From: Alphaproteobacteria bacterium | Lineage (GTDB): Bacteria; Pseudomonadota; Alphaproteobacteria; UBA9219 | Direction: 5' to 3' | Assembly: GCA_026225415.1 (NCBI GenBank) | Contig: JAMFSS010000011.1 | Coordinates: 62,001 to 126,000, forward strand | DNA: 64,000 nt | In this document: positions 25,309-34,298 of the stretch, piece after piece | Position numbering within the stretch: position 1 is the first letter of the stretch | How the letters are laid out: every line of letters starts with the position of its first letter | Program-made: the position numbers and the translations under genes | The notes under the pieces: generated by a model | The model's input: the letters and a program-made list of their open reading frames with translations, nothing else | The model's database searches: none | What the model was told of the DNA's origin: nothing

Positions 25309-27564
25309 ATGACCAAATCCTCTTCCAAACAGCTGCCGCCCGAACCGCCACAGGATATCCTCGACAAGCCTTTGCGTGAGGCATTGTCTGAACGGTATTT
25401 GTCCTATGCGCTCTCGACCATCATGCATCGCGCTTTGCCCGATGTGCGCGATGGCATGAAGCCCGTTCATCGGCGTTTACTGTTCGCGATGCAGGCGTTG
25501 AAACTCGACCCCAAATTGCCACCCAAAAAATCCGCCCGCGTGGTCGGCGACGTTATCGGTAAATTCCACCCGCATGGCGACAGTTCGGTTTACGACGCCA
25601 TGGTTCGCATGGCGCAGGATTTCAACCAGCGTTACCCTTTGGTCGAAGGCCAGGGCAATTTCGGCAATATCGATGGCGATAATCCGGCCGCGATGCGTTA
25701 CACCGAAGCGCGCCTGACCGAAGTTGCGCAGCTTTTGCTGGAAGGCATTGACGAAGACGCGGTCGATTTCCGCCCCACTTATGATGGCAGCGAAGTTGAG
25801 CCCATCGTTCTCCCCGCCGCGTTCCCCAATTTGCTGGCCAATGGCACCAACGGTATTGCAGTCGGCATGGCGACATCCATCCCACCGCATAATGTCGCGG
25901 AAATGTGCGACGCTTTGCGTTATCTGATTTCCACACCCAATGCCGGTATCGAAAAACTGGTCAGCTTTATGCCGGGGCCCGATTTCCCCACCGGCGGCGA
26001 ACTGGTTGAAAGCCGCGAGTCGATCATTGAATCCTACAAAACCGGCAAAGGGTCGTTCCGTTTGCGCGCCAAATGGCACAAGGAAGAATTGAAACAAGGC
26101 CAATGGCAAATCGTCGTGACCGAAATTCCGTTTCAGGTGCAAAAATCGCGCCTGATCGAAAAAATGGCCGAGTTGCTACAACTGCGTAAATTGCCGTTGC
26201 TGGATGATGTGCAGGACGAGTCCGCCGACGATGTGCGCGTGGTGTTAACGCCAAAATCGCGCAATGTCGAACCCGCCATTTTGATGGAATCCGTTTTCCG
26301 CCAATGCGATCTGGAAACGCGTATTCCCTTAAACATGAATATACTGAACAAGGACTGCGTGCCCCATGTGATGGATTTGCGCGAAGTCTTGCGTTCCTAT
26401 CTTGATCATCGTCAGGATGTGCTTATCCGTCGTTCGTCTTACCAACTGGCACAGATCGAAGCGCGACTGGAAGTTTTGGGCGGCTATCTGATTGCCTTCC
26501 TCAATCTTGATAAAGTCATCAAAATCATCCGTACCGAAGACGAACCGAAACCTGTTTTGATGAAGGCGTTCAGCCTGACCGATAATCAGGCCGAAGCGAT
26601 TTTGAACATGCGTTTGCGCTCCTTACGCAAGCTGGAAGAAATGCAGATCAAGGGCGAACAGAAAACGCTGGCGGAAAAACAAGCGGGCTTGAAAAAGCTT
26701 CTGAAAAACGAAGATCTGCGCTGGGCGTTTATCGACAATGAAATCGCCGAGTTGAAAAAGAAATTTGGCAAAAACACCAAGCTGGGCGCGCGCCGCACTG
26801 TTATCGGCGATGTGCCTGCCGACATTCTTATCCCTATCGAATCCGTTATCGAACGCGAAAACATCACCTTTGTCTGCTCGGCCAAGGGATGGATACGCGC
26901 GATGCGCGGGCATATCGCGCTCGATGCCTCCGCACGCGCTGCAATCAAATACAAAGAAGGCGACGAAGAAGGTTTTGTGTTAAACGCCGAAACAACAGAC
27001 AAAATTTTACTGTTCGCCAGCAATGGACGTTTTTATACTTTGTCGGGCGACAAGCTTCCGCCCGGTCGCGGTTTTGGCGAGCCTATTCGTTTGATGGTCG
27101 ATTTGCCGAACGAAGCGGAAATTCTGGGCGCGACCCTTTACGCCGCCGAACAGAAATTTATTGTGGCGTCGAATGACGGGCGCGGCTTTATCGTCAAAAC
27201 CGAAGATGTCTTGGCGCAAACCAAAAACGGCAAACAAATCCTCAACCTCGACGACAAAGGCAAGGCTGTCGTGTTCGCCCCCGTGTCGGGCGACCATATC
27301 GCGGTGATTGGCACCAACCGCAAATTGCTGATTTTCCCCATCGGCGAATTGCCGGAAATGGCGCGCGGACGCGGCGTGATTTTGCAAAAATACAGCGGCG
27401 GCGAATTGGCCGATGTGAAAACCATTGTGTTGAAACAAGGGTTAACATGGCAATCGGGCGAAAAGACCCGCACCGAATCCGATATCCGCAACTGGAAAGG
27501 CGAACGCGCCCAGGCCGGTAAAATGGCGCCTAACGGGTTCAACCGGAGCAATAAATTCAGCTAA
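25309..27564 (+). CDS. parC: DNA topoisomerase IV subunit A
   Basis: 751 residues. The cleavage tyrosine is Tyr131 in [10 protein letters not shown]. The quinolone region [10 protein letters not shown] has Ser92 and Asp96 at the positions linked to quinolone susceptibility, so no resistance substitution is visible. N-terminal breakage domain, a coiled-coil region with long Lys/Glu helices (about 400-490), then a beta-propeller C-terminal domain. The C-terminus matches ParC rather than GyrA: no clear GyrA box Q-R-R-G-G-K-G. Decatenates replicated chromosomes with ParE. Confidence 0.93.
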   Translation: MTKSSSKQLPPEPPQDILDKPLREALSERYLSYALSTIMHRALPDVRDGMKPVHRRLLFAMQALKLDPKLPPKKSARVVGDVIGKFHPHGDSSVYDAMVRMAQDFNQRYPLVEGQGNFGNIDGDNPAAMRYTEARLTEVAQLLLEGIDEDAVDFRPTYDGSEVEPIVLPAAFPNLLANGTNGIAVGMATSIPPHNVAEMCDALRYLISTPNAGIEKLVSFMPGPDFPTGGELVESRESIIESYKTGKGSFRLRAKWHKEELKQGQWQIVVTEIPFQVQKSRLIEKMAELLQLRKLPLLDDVQDESADDVRVVLTPKSRNVEPAILMESVFRQCDLETRIPLNMNILNKDCVPHVMDLREVLRSYLDHRQDVLIRRSSYQLAQIEARLEVLGGYLIAFLNLDKVIKIIRTEDEPKPVLMKAFSLTDNQAEAILNMRLRSLRKLEEMQIKGEQKTLAEKQAGLKKLLKNEDLRWAFIDNEIAELKKKFGKNTKLGARRTVIGDVPADILIPIESVIERENITFVCSAKGWIRAMRGHIALDASARAAIKYKEGDEEGFVLNAETTDKILLFASNGRFYTLSGDKLPPGRGFGEPIRLMVDLPNEAEILGATLYAAEQKFIVASNDGRGFIVKTEDVLAQTKNGKQILNLDDKGKAVVFAPVSGDHIAVIGTNRKLLIFPIGELPEMARGRGVILQKYSGGELADVKTIVLKQGLTWQSGEKTRTESDIRNWKGERAQAGKMAPNGFNRSNKFS

Positions 27565-27686
27565 ACCCAACGGTGTTATAAATTTTCTGTATGTTTTTTG
27601 GGGCTAAGGCCTCGCACCCACTGGCCACGGCCCCTGAATTGCCATAGTCTTGCGCCTTATTAAACGCACGCCAGAGTGAGGACATT

Positions 27687-28148
27687 ATGCAAAACGAACC
27701 ACCAATTCAGCCGACAACCGAAACGGCAGCCCCCAGAACAGTGCGCCATAAAAGTCTGGAACCCAGACCTGCTATCAGTAACGCCAAGGAAGCCGTCATT
27801 CGCGCCATCGAACTGGTCAATGGTTTCGGTTTCGCCCTTATCATCGGCGCGGTTATTTATTTTATCCTCGGTTCTGTCACCAAACTGGTCGGCGGCCATA
27901 TGCTTGATTGGACATTCTGCGGCTCGCTGCATTATTTCTTTGATGCCAATCCGGCCTGCGTGCCAAATGACTTAACCGGCGAAGATGGTTTCGACGCTTT
28001 CATTTTTCATCTCTTCACAAAAGTCACCTTGCCGTGGATCATGATTTTGATCGGCCTTTTGCTGACGGGTATCAGCTCGTTGTTGTTGAACATCCTCGAT
28101 TACAAATATGTGCCGCCCCGCGCCAAAAAACTGGATGAGGAAGAATAG
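27687..28148 (+). CDS. hypothetical membrane protein, two helices
   Basis: 153 residues. A polar N-terminal 45 residues, a hydrophobic helix (G-F-A-L-I-I-G-A-V-I-Y-F-I-L-G), a central region with two cysteines (F-C-G-S-L-H, N-P-A-C-V-P), a second helix (T-L-P-W-I-M-I-L-I-G-L-L-L-T-G) and a charged tail. The two cysteines between the helices may form a periplasmic disulfide. No family recognised. Its stop is 2 bases before grxC, so it heads a grxC-nitrilase unit. Confidence 0.7.
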   Translation: MQNEPPIQPTTETAAPRTVRHKSLEPRPAISNAKEAVIRAIELVNGFGFALIIGAVIYFILGSVTKLVGGHMLDWTFCGSLHYFFDANPACVPNDLTGEDGFDAFIFHLFTKVTLPWIMILIGLLLTGISSLLLNILDYKYVPPRAKKLDEEE

Positions 28149-28150
28149 GC

Positions 28151-28408
28151 ATGGCGCACATCATTGTTTATTCCGGCCCCGGTTGCCCCTATTGCGACCG
28201 CGCCAAAATGCTGCTCAAGAAAAAAGGCGCGGCGTTTGACGATATCAATATCCGCACCGACGAAACCAAGCTTGCGGAAATGATGCAGAAAACCAACGGT
28301 AAGCGCACCATTCCGCAAATCTTCATCGGCACGCAGTACATCGGCGGTTGTGATGATTTGTATGCGCTTGATGCGGCGGGCAAACTGGATGCTTTACTGG
28401 CAGGATAA
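28151..28408 (+). CDS. grxC: glutaredoxin 3
   Basis: 85 residues. Dithiol active site C-P-Y-C at residues 12-15, cis-Pro loop R-T-I-P-Q-I-F-I, and the glutathione-binding G-G-C-D-D-L. Reduces disulfides at the expense of glutathione. The grxC-nitrilase order (here 8 bases apart) is common in alphaproteobacteria. Confidence 0.95.
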   Translation: MAHIIVYSGPGCPYCDRAKMLLKKKGAAFDDINIRTDETKLAEMMQKTNGKRTIPQIFIGTQYIGGCDDLYALDAAGKLDALLAG

Positions 28409-28416
28409 ACAACACG

Positions 28417-29244
28417 ATGAATAACCGCTTAGTCGCCGCCTGCATACAGACGAATACTTGCCAAGACCTCGCCGCCAATCTTGAAAAAATAAAGCCGATG
28501 ATCCGCGAAGCCGCCGAACGCGGCGCGGAATTTATCGCCTTGCCGGAAAATGTCTGCCTTATCGGCACCAAGCGCGACACGCTTTTTGCGCAATCGCCGC
28601 CCGAGGACAAACACCCCGCCATCGCATTTTTCAGCGCTGAGGCACGCAAAACAAAGACATGGATTTTGGCGGGCAGCGTGCCGGTCGCCACTGAATGCGA
28701 CAGATTGGCCAATCGCAGCCTGATGTTCAATCCGCAAGGCGAAATCGTCGCGCGTTATGATAAAATCCACATGTTCGATGCGGAGCTAAGCGACACGGAA
28801 ATTTACCGCGAGTCGCGCAATTACCGCCCCGGCACCTGCGCCGTTACCGCCAATACGCCGTGGGGCAAAATCGGCATGACCATTTGTTATGATCTGCGCT
28901 TTCCCCAATTACACCGCGCCTTGGCCAAGGCGGGCGCCACCATCATCACCTCGCCTGCCGCGTTTGTCGCCACAACGGGGCGTTTGCATTGGCATATTTT
29001 GTGTCGCGCCCGCGCGATTGAAACCGGTTGCTTCGTTATCGCCCCCGGCCAATGCGGCATGCACAACGCCGAAAGGCTTAGTTACGGCCATTCGCTTATC
29101 ATCGCGCCCAGCGGCGAAATTCTGGCCGAAGCAGGCGAACAACCGACCATTATCATGGCCGAACTGGATATGGATGAAGTGACCGAAGCGCGCCGCAAAT
29201 TGCCGAATTTGCAACATGATTGCGATTTCGACTTTCCGCTTTAG
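28417..29244 (+). CDS. carbon-nitrogen hydrolase (Nit1/omega-amidase type)
   Basis: 275-residue nitrilase-superfamily enzyme with all three catalytic residues: Glu44 (F-I-A-L-P-E-N), Lys116 (Y-D-K-I-H-M-F) and Cys157 (M-T-I-C-Y-D-L-R-F-P). The R-Y-D-K-I-H-M-F-D and C-Y-D-L-R-F-P context is that of the Nit1 branch, which removes deaminated glutathione or acts as omega-amidase. A location directly after a glutaredoxin gene fits glutathione repair. Confidence 0.9.
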   Translation: MNNRLVAACIQTNTCQDLAANLEKIKPMIREAAERGAEFIALPENVCLIGTKRDTLFAQSPPEDKHPAIAFFSAEARKTKTWILAGSVPVATECDRLANRSLMFNPQGEIVARYDKIHMFDAELSDTEIYRESRNYRPGTCAVTANTPWGKIGMTICYDLRFPQLHRALAKAGATIITSPAAFVATTGRLHWHILCRARAIETGCFVIAPGQCGMHNAERLSYGHSLIIAPSGEILAEAGEQPTIIMAELDMDEVTEARRKLPNLQHDCDFDFPL

Positions 29245-29247
29245 CCT

Positions 29248-29895
29248 TTAGATGCTCGAAATCTCGCTATAAAACGCCACATCCTTCCCCACAGCCTCGG
29301 CCCATTTCTGGTTGCCATAATCGAAATGCCACCATTCATCGGGGTCTTGGGTAAAGCCCGCACCCAGCATCGCGTCGCGCAACAAACGCCGGTTATCGCG
29401 CACGACAGAATCCACATCATCAAAATATCCGGGCGCGGCTTCGGCGCCAAAATGGTCAAAGCCTGTGCCCATATTTAACGCCTGCCCCGTTGCGCGAGCC
29501 ACCAAAGTCAGATCAATCGAGCCGCCGGTAGAATGTTGCAACACACGGTCGGCGCGGTCGGGATCGGAAACAAATTTTGACGCTTCTTGCCGCACCCGCG
29601 CCGCATCCCACGCGGGATTCTTTGTCTGTAATTCTTGCAAGCATAATTCATAAAGAGCGTATTGCGTTTCGCGCGACCGCCACGGATCCCAAATTTTGAA
29701 TTGATAATTCGTCAATACGGTTCTTTGCAGCGCAGTCAATTTATCGGCAATCGCCAAACGCGTGTAAAGTTTGGGCAAGGCTGCCAACCCTTGATTAAAA
29801 TAAGCCGGTTCACAGATAAAATCATAATCCGCTAGATCAACCAACGGATCATTATTTTCGACAATCGGTATTTTTTCGTAAAACAATGCGGCCAT
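29248..29895 (-). CDS. D-alanyl-D-alanine dipeptidase, VanX/DdpX family (M15D)
   Basis: 215 residues, no signal peptide, so cytoplasmic. Zinc site and catalytic residues of VanX are recognisable: Arg73 or Arg75 in W-R-S-R-E-T-Q, His121 and Asp128 in H-S-T-G-G-S-I-D, Glu187 and His190 in E-W-W-H-F-D-Y. Hydrolyses free D-Ala-D-Ala. No vanH, vanA or vanRS genes lie nearby, so recycling of wall dipeptide is more likely than glycopeptide resistance. A second member of the family is at 60696-61424. Its start overlaps the ubiG stop by one base. Confidence 0.9.
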   Translation of the reverse strand: MAALFYEKIPIVENNDPLVDLADYDFICEPAYFNQGLAALPKLYTRLAIADKLTALQRTVLTNYQFKIWDPWRSRETQYALYELCLQELQTKNPAWDAARVRQEASKFVSDPDRADRVLQHSTGGSIDLTLVARATGQALNMGTGFDHFGAEAAPGYFDDVDSVVRDNRRLLRDAMLGAGFTQDPDEWWHFDYGNQKWAEAVGKDVAFYSEISSI

Positions 29896-30623
29896 TATTT
29901 CACGGCGTACATCAAATAATTCACGCCCACTTCGCCGCGTTTCAAAACAAAATTATCATTCAACGGGTCATAGATAACACCCGTTATATCGCCCGCATGC
30001 AATCCCGCCTTACCCAGATGCGCCGCGAGTTCCGAAGGCCGGATAAATTTGCGCCAATCATGCGTTCCGCGCGGCACCCATTTTAAAATATATTCCGCCG
30101 CGACAATGCCCAGCAAAAAAGATTTCGGTGTGCGGTTTAATGTCGATAAAATCATGATGCCGTTCGGTTTCAATAATCGCGCCGCCGCACCCAGCAACAC
30201 GTCAATATCCGCGACATGCTCCAGAATTTCCAGCACCGTAATTACATCGAATTTCTGCTTTCCCTGCGCCATATTTTCCGCGCTGTCGCACACATAATCG
30301 ATATCCAACCCGGACAATGCCGCATGCGCCCGCGCCGCCTTTATGCCCTCGGCAGACGCATCTAACCCCGTCACATCACCGCCCAACCGCACCAAAGGTT
30401 CGCACAGCACCCCCCCACCGCACCCGATATCCAAAATCGACAGTCCTTTTAAGGCATCCGCCGCCCCCACCCGCCGTTTAAAATGCCCGCACACGGCATC
30501 GCGAATATATTCCAACCGCGCGGGGTTAAGCTTGTGCAAGGGCTGCATAACGCCCGCGGGATTCCACCAATCACCGGCAAGGCTGGAAAAATGGGCGATT
30601 TCGGCGCGGTCGATGCTGGACAT
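29895..30623 (-). CDS. ubiG: ubiquinone biosynthesis O-methyltransferase UbiG
   Basis: 242 residues. Carries out both O-methylations of ubiquinone synthesis. W-W-N-P-x-G-x-M-Q-P-L-H-K-L-N-P at the start is diagnostic for UbiG; the SAM motif is L-D-I-G-C-G-G-G-V-L-C-E-P-L, followed by E-I-L-E-H-V and N-R-T-P-K-S-F-L. ATG at 30623 gives the standard N-terminus; the frame is open further upstream but that part translates a purine/pyrimidine-skewed leader. No ribosome site; the leader reads TTTGCTCTAACCCCCTCC. Confidence 0.93.
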   Translation of the reverse strand: MSSIDRAEIAHFSSLAGDWWNPAGVMQPLHKLNPARLEYIRDAVCGHFKRRVGAADALKGLSILDIGCGGGVLCEPLVRLGGDVTGLDASAEGIKAARAHAALSGLDIDYVCDSAENMAQGKQKFDVITVLEILEHVADIDVLLGAAARLLKPNGIMILSTLNRTPKSFLLGIVAAEYILKWVPRGTHDWRKFIRPSELAAHLGKAGLHAGDITGVIYDPLNDNFVLKRGEVGVNYLMYAVK

Positions 30624-30768
30624 AGAAAAGGAGGGGGTTAGAGCAAAGAAGGAGAGGAAGAAGAGCGAAAGATAAGGCTTTAAATGCATTTTTGTCGAAT
30701 CTATTCTTGTGCTACAAAAACGACCTATCTTCCTTTTACCCCCCTCTTGCTCTAACCTCTCTTCCCCT
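30624..30768. repeat. C/T-rich divergent leader with inverted CTCTAACC motifs
   Basis: Region between divergent ubiG and lysC. GGTTAGAGCAA (about 30638-30648) and TTGCTCTAACC (about 30747-30757) are inverted copies, giving each gene a pyrimidine-rich leader containing TTGCTCTAACC 20-25 bases before its ATG. Between the arms lies an AT-richer core that presumably holds the promoters. Organised like the GT4/recO intergenic region. Confidence 0.65.
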
Positions 30769-32004
30769 ATGTCCCTTATTGTCATGAAATTCGGCGGCAC
30801 CTCCGTCGGCGACACAGACCGCATTAAAAACGCGGCGGCCAAAGTCGCGGCGGAAATCAAAAACGGCCATAAGGTCGCCGTGGTGGTATCGGCCATGTCG
30901 GGCGTCACCGATCAATTGATCACCCATTGCCGCGCGATATCGCCGCGTTTCGATGCCCGCGAACATGACGCGGTTGTTTCAACGGGCGAACAAGTCACGG
31001 CGGGCCTCATGGCCATGGCCCTACAACAACGCGGGCTTAATGCGCGGTCCTGGCAAGGCTGGCAATTGCGCCTTCTGACCGACTCCGACCATGCCAAAGC
31101 CCGCATTATGGATATCGAAGGCGACGCGTTGCGCGCGCGATTGGATGATGGCGAAACCGGCGTTATCGCCGGTTTTCAGGGCGTGACCGAAGATGGCCGC
31201 ATAACAACATTGGGGCGTGGCGGTTCCGACACTTCTGCCGTTGCGCTTGCGGTCGCGCTCAAAGCAGACCGCTGCGATATCTATACCGATGTGCCGGGCG
31301 TATTCACCTCCGACCCGCGCATTGTGACAGCGGCACAGAAAATGAACCGCGTTTCCTACGAAGAAATGCTCGAACTCGCCTCGCTGGGCGCCAAGGTTTT
31401 GCAAGTGCGCTCGGTTGAAATGGCGATGCGTTACCGCATGCCGGTTCAGGTTCTGTCGACATTCGCCAACGAAGTGGGCAGCGAATTGCCCGGCACTCTG
31501 GTTATAGAAGGAACGAAAGACATGGAAAAAAATACCGTCACCGGCATTGCGCATACCAGCAACGAAGCGAAAATCACGCTCGCGCGGTTGGCCGATAAAC
31601 CGGGTGTCGCGGCGCGGGTTTTCTCGCCCCTCGCCCGCGCAGGGATTAGCGTGGATATGATCGTGCAAACCGCGTCCGAAGACGGGCAAGTGACCGATAT
31701 CACCTTTACCGTCGCAATGGGCGATTGGGAACGCGCGTTAAAAGTGTTGGAAGATGAAAAAGCCAACATCGGTTTCGAAAAAATCCTGTCCGAAAAAAAC
31801 GTCACCAAAATCTCGCTGGTCGGCATCGGCATGCGCAGCCATGCGGGCGTCGCGGCCTTGATGTTTGAAACGCTGGCCGCCAAAGGCATTAATATCCAGG
31901 TTATCGAAACGTCGGAAATCAACACATCGGTGCTGATCGCGTCGGAATATACCGAACTGGCGCTCCGCGCCTTGCACAGCGCCTATGGTTTGGATGCGGC
32001 ATAA
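30769..32004 (+). CDS. lysC: aspartate kinase
   Basis: 411 residues. Phosphorylates aspartate at the entry to Lys, Thr, Met and diaminopimelate synthesis. Catalytic domain begins V-M-K-F-G-G-T-S-V with the ATP-binding K-F-G-G; G-R-G-G-S-D-T-S-A-V-A-L-A lies near 155; T-D-V-P-G-V-F-T-S-D-P-R follows. Two C-terminal ACT domains (about 265-411, S-V-D-M-I-V-Q-T and I-Q-V-I-E-T-S-E-I) give feedback control by lysine/threonine. ATG at 30769 chosen; the upstream frame is leader. Confidence 0.95.
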   Translation: MSLIVMKFGGTSVGDTDRIKNAAAKVAAEIKNGHKVAVVVSAMSGVTDQLITHCRAISPRFDAREHDAVVSTGEQVTAGLMAMALQQRGLNARSWQGWQLRLLTDSDHAKARIMDIEGDALRARLDDGETGVIAGFQGVTEDGRITTLGRGGSDTSAVALAVALKADRCDIYTDVPGVFTSDPRIVTAAQKMNRVSYEEMLELASLGAKVLQVRSVEMAMRYRMPVQVLSTFANEVGSELPGTLVIEGTKDMEKNTVTGIAHTSNEAKITLARLADKPGVAARVFSPLARAGISVDMIVQTASEDGQVTDITFTVAMGDWERALKVLEDEKANIGFEKILSEKNVTKISLVGIGMRSHAGVAALMFETLAAKGINIQVIETSEINTSVLIASEYTELALRALHSAYGLDAA

Positions 32005-32011
32005 GGTTTGA

Positions 32012-32050
32012 CAGCGGGGCATTGCCGCCGCAATATGCGCCCCATAGCTG
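32012..32050 (+). terminator. interrupted hairpin after lysC
   Basis: CAGC-GGGGC-ATTGC and GCAAT-GCCCC-GCTG pair in order with small internal loops. Lies 8 bases past the lysC stop and 37 before the next gene. No T-run, so a weak terminator or an mRNA-end structure. Confidence 0.4.
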
Positions 32051-32087
32051 TTAAGAATGCCTGTAAAATAATGGATAAATTAAGACA

Positions 32088-33098
32088 ATGGTAAAAGTTT
32101 CGCCACCCCTCCACCATCTGTGGCAACGCGGCTGCGACTTTCTGGGCACCGACCTCGCCATTATGGGCGGCGCGATGTCGTGGGTTTCCGAACGGAATCT
32201 GGTCGCGGCATTGTCCAATGCGGGCGGGTTCGGCACTATTGCCTGCGGGTCGATGACGCCCGATCTCCTGCGCGCCGAAATTCGCGGCACCAAGGCGCTT
32301 ACATCCAAACCTTTCGGCGTCAATCTCATCACCATGCACCCGCAACTCGATGCGTTGATCGATATTTGTTTGGACGAAAAAACCACCCATATCGTTTTGG
32401 CGGGCGGCCTGCCCCCCGCGCCCGCCGTTAAAAAAATCAAAGACAGCGGCGCGAAACTGATGTGCTTTGCGCCCACCGCTGCGCTGGGCAAAAAGCTGGT
32501 GCGTTCCGGCGCGGATGCCCTGATTATCGAGGGCATGGAAGCGGGCGGCCATATCGGCCCCGTCAGCACATCGGTGCTGGCACAGGAAATTCTGCCTGAA
32601 ATCCGCGATGTGCCGGTGTTTGTGGCGGGCGGTATCGGGCGCGGCGAGGCGATTGTGTCATACCTGGAAATGGGCGCATCGGGCGTGCAATTGGGCACAC
32701 GTTTTGTGTGCGCCACCGAATCCATCGCGCATGCGAAATTCAAACAGGCCTTCATCCGCGCCGCCGCGCGTGACGCCATTCCTTCGATGCAACTCGATGC
32801 GCGTTTTCCCATCATCCCGGTTCGCGCTTTGGCCAATGAAGGATCCAAAAAATTCCTCGATAAACAACGCGAAGTCATCACGCGTTTTGACGCGGGCGAA
32901 TTGACCAAGGAAGAATCGCAACTGGAAATCGAACATTTCTGGGCGGGCGCCCTGCGCCGCGCGGTGATGGATGGCGACATAGAAACGGGGTCAGTCATGG
33001 CCGGCCAAAGCGTCGGCATGGTGCGCACCGAACAACCCGCATCGGAAATTATGGCCGAATTGATTGCGCAGGCAGAAAACGCCTTAAAGAACAGATAG
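32088..33098 (+). CDS. nitronate monooxygenase / 2-nitropropane-dioxygenase-like FMN protein
   Basis: 336-residue TIM barrel. Signatures: I-M-G-G-A-M-S-W at the FMN site, A-G-G-F-G-T-I-A-C-G, F-G-V-N-L-I-T near strand 3, E-G-M-E-A-G-G-H-I-G-P around the flavin phosphate, and F-V-A-G-G-I-G-R-G followed by G-A-S-G-V-Q-L-G-T-R-F. These are shared with nitronate monooxygenases and FabK-type enoyl-ACP reductases, so the reaction is open between nitroalkane oxidation and an NADH:FMN reductase activity. It lies 83 bases after lysC on the same strand. Confidence 0.8.
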   Translation: MVKVSPPLHHLWQRGCDFLGTDLAIMGGAMSWVSERNLVAALSNAGGFGTIACGSMTPDLLRAEIRGTKALTSKPFGVNLITMHPQLDALIDICLDEKTTHIVLAGGLPPAPAVKKIKDSGAKLMCFAPTAALGKKLVRSGADALIIEGMEAGGHIGPVSTSVLAQEILPEIRDVPVFVAGGIGRGEAIVSYLEMGASGVQLGTRFVCATESIAHAKFKQAFIRAAARDAIPSMQLDARFPIIPVRALANEGSKKFLDKQREVITRFDAGELTKEESQLEIEHFWAGALRRAVMDGDIETGSVMAGQSVGMVRTEQPASEIMAELIAQAENALKNR

Positions 33099-33173
33099 TT
33101 ATTACGGTATTTCCCCTTTCCGCACCCTGCCCTTTTGTTTGCATTTCACCGGCACTTCTTCTATTGTCCGGCC

Positions 33174-34277
33174 ATGTCAGGAAACAGCCTTAAAAATCAA
33201 AACCCGCCCACGGCGGAAAAGCCCGAAGCCGCGCGCGTGGTCGCCATTCCCAAAGAGCAACCCGCGCCTGCCACAGGTGCGCCCAACCGCGGCAAAACCG
33301 AAGCCCCGAAAACAGAGCGCATCGGCGATATCCTGCGCCGCGCCCGTCTGGACAAAAATGACGATCTGTATCAGATCGCGGAATATCTGTGCATCAAACC
33401 GCATTTTCTGATCGCGCTGGAAAACAGCCATTATGACGCGCTGCCCGCCGATGCCTATGTTATCGGCTTCCTGCGCACCTATGCCAATTTTCTGGGCGTG
33501 GATGGCAAAATTGCCGTTGACCGTTACCGTTATGAAATGGCGGGCCGCCGCAAGAAACCCGTTCTGTCGATGCCTACCCCCGTTTCCGAAGCGCGCGCCC
33601 CCACCGGCATTATTATGGCGGGCGCCACCATCGCTTTGTTGCTTATCTATGCGTTGTGGTACGGCATTTCATCATCCAACCGCGCGCAATTCAGCACAGC
33701 CCCACCATTACCAACCGTGGCGCAACCGGCACCTAATTCTTCCACATCATCTGGCAATGATGGGGCGGCTGGTTTAACCGCGCCCCTGTCCGGCTCGGCC
33801 TCTGTCACCACAAATGCACCCGCCGACGGCATCCTCATCACCAAAGACGCGCCCAAAGAACAGGCATTGCCCGCAGCTTTGCCGCCCGCTATCCCGCTTC
33901 CTGTCAAAGAAACCGAAAAACAAACGGCGCAGGATTTGAATCTGGCGGCGCTTAACAAGGCCGACACGGCAAAACCCGCCGAAGCAAAAACACCAACCGA
34001 CCCGAACGGCTCGCGCGTCACCATCCGCGCCACGCAAAGCAGCTGGATCATGATCACCGACAATAACGGCAAGGCGATTTACGACCATGTGTTGAAACCG
34101 GGCGAAAGCTATAAGGTTCCCAACAAATCCGGTCTGTCGCTGACCACCGGCAATGGCAGCGGTATCGTCATGTCGGTTGACGGCAAAGACGTGCCACCGG
34201 TCGCCAATGGCGCGCCGCATGTCGTGCGCAATATAGACTTAACCCCCGATCATTTATCGGCCACAACCACCCAATAA
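33174..34277 (+). CDS. rodZ: RodZ-like helix-turn-helix membrane protein
   Basis: 367 residues. Cytoplasmic HTH (about 45-115: I-G-D-I-L-R-R-A-R ... I-A-E-Y-L-C-I-K-P-H-F-L-I-A-L-E), single membrane helix about residues 143-165 (G-I-I-M-A-G-A-T-I-A-L-L-L-I-Y), a long Pro/Ala/Thr periplasmic linker and a C-terminal DUF4115 beta domain (about 280-360). RodZ links MreB to the wall machinery; the order rodZ-ispG is common in proteobacteria. The ATG at 33174 fits the usual short N-tail; it has a C/T-rich leader and no ribosome site. Confidence 0.85.
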   Translation: MSGNSLKNQNPPTAEKPEAARVVAIPKEQPAPATGAPNRGKTEAPKTERIGDILRRARLDKNDDLYQIAEYLCIKPHFLIALENSHYDALPADAYVIGFLRTYANFLGVDGKIAVDRYRYEMAGRRKKPVLSMPTPVSEARAPTGIIMAGATIALLLIYALWYGISSSNRAQFSTAPPLPTVAQPAPNSSTSSGNDGAAGLTAPLSGSASVTTNAPADGILITKDAPKEQALPAALPPAIPLPVKETEKQTAQDLNLAALNKADTAKPAEAKTPTDPNGSRVTIRATQSSWIMITDNNGKAIYDHVLKPGESYKVPNKSGLSLTTGNGSGIVMSVDGKDVPPVANGAPHVVRNIDLTPDHLSATTTQ

Positions 34278-34298
34278 AGCCTAGCAGGAGAAGAAGTG

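Noticed and set aside
27565-27686. GGGGC ... GCCCC hairpin after parC as a terminator
   Set aside because: The T-run is upstream of the stem on the plus strand instead of downstream, and the stem is interrupted; not convincing in either direction.
29248-29895. Glycopeptide-resistance locus
   Set aside because: Only the VanX-like dipeptidase is present; no vanH/vanA ligase or VanRS neighbours, so a housekeeping or recycling role is more likely.
32051-33028. Long open frame on the minus strand (about 325 codons)
   Set aside because: Antisense of the nitronate monooxygenase gene in a codon-biased sequence; the protein is Arg/Ser/Pro-rich without any motif. The same applies to 2285-3259 (antisense of nadB) and other long antisense frames.
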